Assembly: GCF_002270415.1 (NCBI RefSeq)
Contig: NZ_NNRI01000008.1
Coordinates: forward strand, 372,001 to 436,000
Direction: 5' to 3'
Length of the DNA stretch: 64,000 bases
From: Mesorhizobium sophorae
Lineage (GTDB): Bacteria > Pseudomonadota > Alphaproteobacteria > Rhizobiales > Rhizobiaceae
Under the pieces are notes generated by a model, which saw only the letters and a program-made list of their open reading frames with translations, had not been told where the DNA came from and made no database searches. Of this stretch, positions 9,242-15,473 are shown one piece after another; within the stretch, counting starts at the first letter, position 1, and each line of letters starts with the position of its first letter. Made by a program: the position numbers and the translations under genes.

Positions 9242-9580
9242 CTAGTAGCAGGTCGGGCAATCAAAAAGCAGGGCGAGATTAAGAAGAAAAGTTGCCGGTG
9301 CCAAAAACCAGAGAACACATTGGAAGCCGACGTGTGATCTCCGCATCGGGAGCCCACAGACCCAGGCAATGCCATAAGGTACCAGACACCCAATAATGAC
9401 CGCTCCGATGATCGCGCCTATTCTTTCGTGGAACAGATACGCTGGATCAGAAAAACGCAGGTTCGGCAAATGCCTGAACACCACAACGCACGCTGGCATC
9501 GACAACAGCAAGAGCCATTGCCGCCAGCTCAAATGGTTGAATTTCTTCCTTTTGATGTCGTCCATTCCAGCCTCGTCCAT
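9242..9580 (-). CDS. Small hypothetical membrane protein
   Basis: 112 residues with about three hydrophobic segments (around LLLLSMPACVVVF, IIGAVIIGCLVPYGIAWV and VLWFLAPATFLLNLALL) and a short basic N-terminus, KRKKFNHLSW. The last residues are CPTCY. Base composition is less GC-rich than in the neighbours, which could mean recent acquisition or weak selection. It ends shortly upstream of the SDR gene on the same strand. An internal Met at codon 6 is an alternative start. I do not recognise the family. Confidence 0.55.
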   Translation of the reverse strand: MDEAGMDDIKRKKFNHLSWRQWLLLLSMPACVVVFRHLPNLRFSDPAYLFHERIGAIIGAVIIGCLVPYGIAWVCGLPMRRSHVGFQCVLWFLAPATFLLNLALLFDCPTCY

Positions 9581-9613
9581 CGGTAGCGACAGCCGTCCGG
9601 CCTCCGGAGCAGC

Positions 9614-11893
9614 TCAGCCCCCACCGAGGATGTCGAGGATCGAGGTCTGCTTCTTCTTCAGCGGACCGCCGACATTGCCGGGCGGCACCGGATGCTTGAT
9701 CGATGCGGTGGCGCCCTCGTCCTCCGGCATGGCAAGGCCATCGGCATCGACGGTCTGGGCGGGACGCACGGCGCCGACCGGCGCTGGCGGCGGCGCGACC
9801 GGCGCAGCAGTCTGCGCGGCCGGCGCCTGCTGGCCAACGGACGCAGGCGGAACCGGCGCCGGCCGGCTGTTGTTTGCCGAGGGTATCTCGTCGGGCACGA
9901 TGGTGTCTGCCGGTGTGGACTTCCAGGTGCCGGGCAGCGGCCGCACCGGCACGCCCTCATGCGCGGCGACCATGAACTCGTGCCAGGCCTGTGCCGGCAG
10001 CGCGCCACCGGTGACCTTTTTCATCGGGCTGCCGTCGTCATTGCCGAACCAGACGCCGGTGGTGAGATTAGCGGTGTAGCCGACGAACCAGGCGTCACGC
10101 GAATTCTGGCTGGTGCCGGTCTTGCCGGCAGACGGCCAGGCGAAAGCCGCCTTCCTGGCGGTGCCGGTCTCGACCGTCCCCGTCATCATCGAGTTCATCA
10201 TGCCGACGATCTCGGGCTTGACGACGCGTGGCGCACTGCCGCCGCCGCTGTCGTAGAGCACCTTGCCGTCGGTGGTCGTCACGCGGCGGATGAAATGGAT
10301 GTCCGGCTTGTAGCCGCCATTGGCGAACGGCACGTAGGCCGATGTCAGTTCCAACGGCGTCACCTCCGAGGTGCCGAGCGCGATCGAGGTGTTGGACTGC
10401 AGCTCGGACTGGATACCCATGCGGTGCGCCGCCTCGACGACGGCGTTCGGCCCGACCTCCATGGTCAGTTGGGCAGCGACCGAATTCAGCGATTTTGCCA
10501 GCGCGGTGGCCAGCGTCACCTTGCCGAAATACTTGCCGCCGTAATTGTCGGGCGTCCAGTTGCCGATCTTGATCGGTGCATCGTTGCGCACGCTGTCGGG
10601 CGTGCGGCCGGCCTCGAGGGCGGCCATATAGACGAATGGCTTGAACGCCGAGCCCGGCTGGCGGCGTGCTTCCGAGGCGCGATCGAACTGGCTGGTGGAA
10701 TAGTCGTAGCCACCGACCATGGCGCGCACGGCGCCGGAATCGTCAATCGACACCAGGGCGCCCTGGGTGACGTTCAGCTTCTTGCCGCTGTCGTCGATCA
10801 ACTTGCGGATCGACTGTTCGGCGAGTTTCTGCAGCGTCAGGTCGACGGTGCTGTCGACGATGATGTCACCGCGCACGTCGCCGATCAGGTCAGGCAGTTC
10901 TTCCATGATGGTGTCGGCCACGTAATTTTCCGAGCCGGTCCAGTAGGACGGCGCGCGCGTCGCCGGCGCGCTCATCGCGGAAGTCAGCTCCTTGGCGCTG
11001 ATCTTGCCCTCGTCGCGCATGGCGGCAAGCACGAGCTGCGAGCGTTCCTCGGCCGCCTTCGGATCGCGCGCCGGCGACAGCCGCGACGGCGCCTTCAACA
11101 GGCCGGCAAGCAATGCGGCTTCCGACAGGGTGACGTCGCGCGCGCTCTTGCCGAAATAGCGGCGCGAGGCCGCCTCGACACCATAGGCGCCGGAGCCGAA
11201 ATAGACCCGGTTGAGGTACATTTCGAGGATCTGGTCCTTGGTGTGCTTGTGCTCGAGCCACAGCGCCAGCAGCACTTCCTGCACCTTGCGCTCCAGCGTG
11301 CGGTCTGGCGTCAGGAACAGGTTCTTGGCCAATTGCTGGGTCAGCGTCGAACCGCCTTGCGAGAAATGCCCGCCAAGCAAATTGGTCACCATCGCGCGCG
11401 ACAGGCCGATCGGGTCGATGCCGAAATGCGAGTAGAAGCGGCGGTCCTCGATGGCGATGACGGCCTCGGGGATGTAGGGCGACATTTCGTGCAGACCGAC
11501 GGCCTCGCCGCCACTCATGCCGCGATTGGCCAGCAGTTGGTTGTCGACTGAGACGATCTTGATGTTGGGGGCGCGGTCGGGGATCGACCAGGTTGTCGCC
11601 GCCGGCATCTTGGCGCCGTAGTAGATGACGATGCCAGCCGCCGCGATGCCGCCCCAGATGGCGAGCACGAAGCACCAATAGAACAGCCGGCCGAGCACGC
11701 CGAACAGGCCGCGCCGGCTCCTGCCGCGCCCGCCGCGCGACGATTTTCCCTTGGCCGGCTTGCGTTTTGCGGAGGCTTTGCGGTTGCTCGGCACGACGCG
11801 ATCCTCCTCGTTCACCGAAAGACCCGCCGAGGATTTCGCCTGCGGCGGTACCTCGAAACTGGGTTCGATGCGACTGTCTCTGCGGTTCGCCAT
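9614..11893 (-). CDS. Class A penicillin-binding protein 1A-type (glycosyltransferase-transpeptidase)
   Basis: 759 residues. A basic cytoplasmic tail (~70 residues rich in Arg/Lys) precedes one membrane anchor (about 75-97). The GT51 glycosyltransferase domain follows, with EDRRFYSHFGID and QGGSTLTQQLAKNLFL. The transpeptidase domain shows SAFKPF (SxxK nucleophile), a KSLNS SxN motif and KTGTS. It polymerises and cross-links peptidoglycan on the periplasmic side of the inner membrane. The C-terminus is a low-complexity Pro/Ala linker, unlikely to be catalytic. It is apparently monocistronic. Confidence 0.93.
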   Translation of the reverse strand: MANRRDSRIEPSFEVPPQAKSSAGLSVNEEDRVVPSNRKASAKRKPAKGKSSRGGRGRSRRGLFGVLGRLFYWCFVLAIWGGIAAAGIVIYYGAKMPAATTWSIPDRAPNIKIVSVDNQLLANRGMSGGEAVGLHEMSPYIPEAVIAIEDRRFYSHFGIDPIGLSRAMVTNLLGGHFSQGGSTLTQQLAKNLFLTPDRTLERKVQEVLLALWLEHKHTKDQILEMYLNRVYFGSGAYGVEAASRRYFGKSARDVTLSEAALLAGLLKAPSRLSPARDPKAAEERSQLVLAAMRDEGKISAKELTSAMSAPATRAPSYWTGSENYVADTIMEELPDLIGDVRGDIIVDSTVDLTLQKLAEQSIRKLIDDSGKKLNVTQGALVSIDDSGAVRAMVGGYDYSTSQFDRASEARRQPGSAFKPFVYMAALEAGRTPDSVRNDAPIKIGNWTPDNYGGKYFGKVTLATALAKSLNSVAAQLTMEVGPNAVVEAAHRMGIQSELQSNTSIALGTSEVTPLELTSAYVPFANGGYKPDIHFIRRVTTTDGKVLYDSGGGSAPRVVKPEIVGMMNSMMTGTVETGTARKAAFAWPSAGKTGTSQNSRDAWFVGYTANLTTGVWFGNDDGSPMKKVTGGALPAQAWHEFMVAAHEGVPVRPLPGTWKSTPADTIVPDEIPSANNSRPAPVPPASVGQQAPAAQTAAPVAPPPAPVGAVRPAQTVDADGLAMPEDEGATASIKHPVPPGNVGGPLKKKQTSILDILGGG

Positions 11894-12082
11894 GCGCTGT
11901 GCTTGATATCCCGATGCCTATGGCGTTCGGGTTGAAGAGTAGATGCGGCGGTTTAAAGGCGGGTTAAGTCGGGAAAAATCGATGCAATGTGGATTCAATT
12001 GCTTGCGGATCGGCTCGACCTGTACGTCAGCGCCGCCCTCTTGCACAACAAGGCGACGGCGGTCGGCGTCGGTCCGATGCCA

Positions 12083-12229
12083 TCAATTCTGCTGGATCGA
12101 GATGCCCTTGTCGTCGATCTTGAGCTCGACGCCCTTCGGTTTGGTCTGCTCGCGATAGACATAGATGCCGAGCGCGATGACCACGACGACGAGCGCGCCA
12201 ATGACGAGATAGAGCGCATTCTGCTTCAT
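12083..12229 (-). CDS. 48-residue single-pass membrane microprotein
   Basis: A short reading frame: N-terminal MKQNALYLVIGALVVVVIAL gives one strong transmembrane segment, then YVYREQTKPKGVELKID and a C-terminal DKGISIQQN. The hydrophobic helix followed by a compact charged tail, and a GAG-containing ribosome-binding stretch upstream, make it a credible gene. It lies 25 bp downstream of the GlsB-like gene on the same strand and is probably in the same transcript. The function is unknown. About 190 bp between it and the PBP start holds nothing I can identify. Confidence 0.65.
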   Translation of the reverse strand: MKQNALYLVIGALVVVVIALGIYVYREQTKPKGVELKIDDKGISIQQN

Positions 12230-12254
12230 GGCGCGCTCTTTCGGTTGTCGGGCG

Positions 12255-12509
12255 TCAAGCTCGTTTCAGAACCTTGACCAGCACCAAAAGGATGATGGCG
12301 CCGATCGTGGCGTGGATGATCGCCGCGAGAACGCCGCCGCCGATGGAGAAGCCGATCAGCGGGAACAGCCAGCCGGCGATGAAAGCGCCGACGATGCCGA
12401 CGATGATGTTGCCGATCAGGCCGAAGCCGAAGCCGGACACGATGAGACCGGCGAGCCAGCCGGCGATGGCACCAATGATGATGAAGACGAGCAGGCTTTC
12501 GACACCCAT
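12255..12509 (-). CDS. GlsB/YeaQ/YmgE family stress-response membrane protein
   Basis: 84 residues, nearly all hydrophobic, with the glycine-rich repeats typical of the transglycosylase-associated protein family: IIGAIAGWLAGLIVSG, NIIVGIVGAFIAGWLFP, and ATIGAIILLVLVKVLKRA at the end. Three transmembrane segments are predicted. Members are induced by envelope and general stress, but their biochemical role is unclear; no transglycosylase activity is implied by the fold. It is next to the 48-residue membrane protein and the bifunctional PBP on the same strand. Confidence 0.87.
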   Translation of the reverse strand: MGVESLLVFIIIGAIAGWLAGLIVSGFGFGLIGNIIVGIVGAFIAGWLFPLIGFSIGGGVLAAIIHATIGAIILLVLVKVLKRA

Positions 12510-12619
12510 GACGATTTCCTCCGAGCAAGAGGGCGAGCGCGGAGCGGAAAGCTCCGAATCGGCCTCGATATCAACGATTTCAGGCTATTCGAAAGCAGCC
12601 AGCCTCGCCAGCGGCGCGC

Positions 12620-12823
12620 TCATTGGTCGTCATCGTCGCTTGCGGCAGGCCGCCAGCTGGTCGGCTCGACCTTCTTTTGCGTATGGCTGTCGGTGTAGAC
12701 CCACCAGCCGTCGTCGCGATATTGCGCAATGGATTCGTTGATGACGCCGTCGCTGTCCTTCCAGGTGACGGAGACCTTTGAACCGTCGGTCGGAGCGGTC
12801 GCTATCGGCTTTCTGTCCGCCAT
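12620..12823 (-). CDS. Small hypothetical cytoplasmic protein
   Basis: 67 residues from the ATG at 12823, chosen over an in-frame upstream Met because AGGGGA lies just before it and the extension is compositionally unlike a protein start. It has the pattern PIATAPTDGSKVSVTW, then DDGWWVYTDSHTQKKVEPTSWRP and an acidic SDDDDQ tail. The PIATAP...W...P.W pattern resembles small DUF551-like or phage-type conserved proteins, but I cannot assign it firmly. The next gene downstream on the same strand is the GlsB-like gene, 110 bp away. Confidence 0.6.
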   Translation of the reverse strand: MADRKPIATAPTDGSKVSVTWKDSDGVINESIAQYRDDGWWVYTDSHTQKKVEPTSWRPAASDDDDQ

Positions 12824-12921
12824 GTCATCCCCTTTTGAACCGACCAGGCTGAGCCGACACAACGCGGCGCCCTGCATCTGGTTCCAAACGGGTCGCCGGC
12901 AGCAGAGTCTAGCCAAGGCCA

Positions 12922-13542
12922 TCAGCTGTGGGCGAAGATATCCTCTTCGTCCCAGCCCATGAGGTCGAGTTTGGCACGCGTCGGCAGGAAGCGGAAGCAG
13001 GCATCGGCCTCCTTGGTGCGCCCGTCCCGCGCCAGCCGCCCGGCCAGCACATCGCGCAAACGGTGCAAATAGAGCACATCGGAAGCGGCGTATTCGAGCT
13101 GTTCGGGCGACAGCGTCTCGGCCGCCCAGTCCGACGATTGCTGTGCCTTAGACAGGCCGACGCCGAGAAGCTCGAAGCAGATGTCCTTCAACCCGTGCCG
13201 GTCGGTGTAGGTGCGGGTCAGCCGCGAGGCGATCTTGGTGCAGAACACCGGCTCGGGCATCACCCCGAACGCATTGTAAAGCACGGCAAGGTCGAAGCGC
13301 CCGTAGTGGAACAGCTTGGTCACGCCACGATTTCTCAGCAGGCTGACAAGGTTAGGCGCCTTCTTCTGGCCGGGCGCGATCTGGATCACGTCGGCTGTGC
13401 CGTCGCCCGGCGAAATCTGCACCACGCACAGCCGGTCGCGATGCGGGTTGAGCCCCAGCGTCTCGGTGTCGATGGCCACCGCCCCGACATTGTAGTGCGA
13501 AAGGTCGGGCAGGTCATTTTTGTGGAAACGGATGTCGGCCAT
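12922..13542 (-). CDS. rnd: Short ribonuclease D (3'-5' exonuclease domain only)
   Basis: 206 residues, consisting of the DEDDy exonuclease domain without the C-terminal HRDC domains found in the ~375-residue E. coli RNase D. Catalytic acids are visible in VAIDTETLGL (Exo I), HYGRFDLAVLY (Exo II) and YAASDVLYLHRL (Exo III with the Tyr). It should trim 3' ends of tRNA or other structured RNA in the cytoplasm. The short form is usual in alphaproteobacteria. The start at 13542 (MADIRFHKND) is chosen from family alignment; the in-frame extension to 13875 is Arg/Pro-rich noise. Confidence 0.87.
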   Translation of the reverse strand: MADIRFHKNDLPDLSHYNVGAVAIDTETLGLNPHRDRLCVVQISPGDGTADVIQIAPGQKKAPNLVSLLRNRGVTKLFHYGRFDLAVLYNAFGVMPEPVFCTKIASRLTRTYTDRHGLKDICFELLGVGLSKAQQSSDWAAETLSPEQLEYAASDVLYLHRLRDVLAGRLARDGRTKEADACFRFLPTRAKLDLMGWDEEDIFAHS

Positions 13543-13562
13543 TGTCTTCTCCGGTCGAGCCC

Positions 13563-13593
13563 GCGGCATCCCTTGAAGCGCAAGGGGTGCCGC
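13563..13593. other. Intercistronic hairpin upstream of rnd
   Basis: GCGGCATCCCTTG and CAAGGGGTGCCGC can pair over 13 positions (one G-U) around a 5-nt loop. It lies between the M20 peptidase stop and rnd, both on the minus strand. No U-run follows, so it looks like a processing or stabilising stem rather than a classical terminator. Confidence 0.45.
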
Positions 13594-13667
13594 AGCGCTT
13601 TTATCTCGTGGCCCGTCCTCGCCGCGATCCGCTGAAAAATCAACAGGAAAACTAGGGTCCCGCCGAC

Positions 13668-15053
13668 TCAGCGCGTCAACGCCTCCAGAATCCGCGCCCA
13701 CGAACGCTGGCCCTTGTGGAAGGAGCTCAGCTCGTATTTCTCGTTGGGCGAGTGGATGCGGTCGTCGTCGAGGCCGAAGCCGACCAGCAGCGATTCCATG
13801 CCGAGATAGGTCTGGAAGTCGCCAACGACGGGAATCGAGCCGCCGCCGCCCGTCGTCACCGCCGGCTTCGGCCATTCGTCGGATAGCGCGTTCTTGGCCT
13901 TGGCCAGGAACGGCGAGTCATAGGAAAGCTGGATTGCCGGCGAGCCGCCATGCGGGTGGAATTCGACCGAACAGTCGGCCGGAATGCGCTCCCTGACGAA
14001 CTTCTGGAACGCAGCGCGGATCTTGGCCGGGTCCTGCTTGTGGACGAGGCGGAACGAGACCTTTGCCGAGGCTTCCGCCGCGATCACCGTCTTGAAGCCC
14101 TTGCCGGTGTAGCCGCCGATGATGCCGTTGAACTCGGCCGTCGGCCGCGCCCACGTCAGTTCCAGCACTGAGCGGCCCTTCTCACCCGACGGGATCGACA
14201 GGCCGACGGGTCCGAGGAACATCTCGGCCGTCTCGCCAAGCGTCTCCCATGATTTCAGGATCTGCGACGGCGTTTCCTCGACGCCGTCATAGAAGCCTGG
14301 AATGGTGATGTGGCCGTCCTTGTCGTGGATATCAGCCAAAACCTTGGCCAGGATGCGGATCGGGTTGGCGGCGGCACCGCCATAGAGGCCGGAATGCAAG
14401 TCGCGATCGGCGGCCTTCACCGTGATCTCCTCACCGACCATTCCACGCAGCCCGACGCAGATCGACGGCGTGTCGCGGTCCCACATGCTGGTATCGCAGA
14501 CCAGCGCGAAATCGGCCTTCAGCTCGTCGGCATTGGCTTCGAGGAACGGTTTCAGCGACGGTGAGCCGGATTCCTCCTCGCCCTCGAACAGGATGGTGAT
14601 GCGGCACGGCAAATTGCCATGCACCTGCTTCCAGGCCCGGCAAGCCTCGACGAAGGTCATCAACTGGCCCTTGTCGTCGGCCGAACCACGCCCGGTGATC
14701 ACCTTGCGGCCGGGCTCGATTTCCTTGACCGCGGGCGAAAACGGATCGCTTTCCCACAATTCGATCGGATCGACCGGCTGCACGTCGTAGTGGCCGTAGA
14801 ACAGCACATGCGGCGAGCCGGCTGGTCCATCATGATGCGCAACGACCATCGGGTATCCTGGCGTGTCGCGCACGCTGGCGTCGAAACCGATCAGCTTGAG
14901 GTCTGCCACCAGCCATTCCGCCGCCTTGCGGCAGTCGGCGCCATAGGCCGGATCGGTGGAGATCGACTTGATCCTGAGCAGGCCGAACAGGCGCTCAAGG
15001 CTCTGGTCGAGATTCTTGTCGAGGCGATCGAGAACGGGGGAAACTGTGGACAT
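13668..15053 (-). CDS. M20 family metallopeptidase/dipeptidase
   Basis: 461 residues of the M20/M25/M40 dinuclear zinc peptidase family. Metal-binding and catalytic motifs are in order: GHYDVQP (first His and Asp), GRGSADDKGQLM (bridging Asp), FEGEEESGSPSL (catalytic and ligand Glu), a CDTSMWD region, and a C-terminal His in HSPNEKYELSSFHKGQ. The insert dimerisation domain lies between about residues 200 and 350. It probably hydrolyses dipeptides in the cytoplasm (carnosinase-like subgroup); the exact substrate is not deducible. It lies downstream of the candidate small RNA on the same strand, beyond that RNA's terminator. Confidence 0.9.
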   Translation of the reverse strand: MSTVSPVLDRLDKNLDQSLERLFGLLRIKSISTDPAYGADCRKAAEWLVADLKLIGFDASVRDTPGYPMVVAHHDGPAGSPHVLFYGHYDVQPVDPIELWESDPFSPAVKEIEPGRKVITGRGSADDKGQLMTFVEACRAWKQVHGNLPCRITILFEGEEESGSPSLKPFLEANADELKADFALVCDTSMWDRDTPSICVGLRGMVGEEITVKAADRDLHSGLYGGAAANPIRILAKVLADIHDKDGHITIPGFYDGVEETPSQILKSWETLGETAEMFLGPVGLSIPSGEKGRSVLELTWARPTAEFNGIIGGYTGKGFKTVIAAEASAKVSFRLVHKQDPAKIRAAFQKFVRERIPADCSVEFHPHGGSPAIQLSYDSPFLAKAKNALSDEWPKPAVTTGGGGSIPVVGDFQTYLGMESLLVGFGLDDDRIHSPNEKYELSSFHKGQRSWARILEALTR

Positions 15054-15154
15054 TTGTGAAGCCTTTCGATTCAGTGCCGGGACCGTAAAGGCAGACTGGG
15101 CGAACGAAAAGCCCGGGACGATTGGACCAAGGCGCGCAATGCCTCTCGAACGAC

Positions 15155-15194
15155 AAAAAAAGACCGCCGTGGTGGAGGGGGAACCACGGCGGCC
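15155..15194 (-). terminator. Rho-independent terminator of the candidate small RNA
   Basis: On the minus strand GGCCGCCGTGGT pairs with ACCACGGCGGTC (one G-U) around a C-rich loop and is followed by seven T residues (the A-run at 15155-15161 on the plus strand). This is the clearest intrinsic terminator in the window. Confidence 0.85.
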
Positions 15195-15300
15195 TTCTAC
15201 TCGAAACGATGCGGCAGCCCGGAGAGGGGGATAGGCTGCCGCAGGTGTCCGGGATAGGCGGGGGACGGGCCTTGCTCCGGACTTCGGCGAAAACTGCCGA
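15155..15300 (-). ncRNA. Candidate trans-acting small RNA, alpha-r7 (Smr7C)-like
   Basis: On the minus strand this 146-nt stretch shows consecutive stem-loops and ends in a strong intrinsic terminator (12-bp stem at 15162-15194, then seven U). The internal hairpin at 15211-15242 has 9-bp perfect arms (GGCAGCC core) with a C-rich UAUCCCCCUCUCCG loop. The terminator loop is also C-rich (UCCCCCUCC), as in rhizobial sRNAs whose loops pair with ribosome-binding sites. A CTTGAA -35-like box lies at 15332-15337, with CAAATA/CCAAAT about 17-18 bp on. Placement beside polA matches my recollection of Smr7C in Sinorhizobium; the family assignment is tentative. Confidence 0.7.
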
Positions 15301-15473
15301 TGACGTTTATTTGGGTCTTTGAACGTGGCGATTCAAGGGCATGAAAATTACACTTTTGTAACATGGGCGTGAGCAGGCCGGCCGCTGCCATTCTGTCAGG
15401 GTGTTGCCGGAACCGGTGGGTGTCGGCGCCTTTGGCATGGACCGCAGCATCGAGCCGCGCTATCCCTGCCGAC

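Noticed and set aside
9692..11551. Plus-strand frame of 619 codons opposite the PBP gene
   Set aside because: The opposite strand carries all catalytic motifs of a class A PBP; this frame has none.
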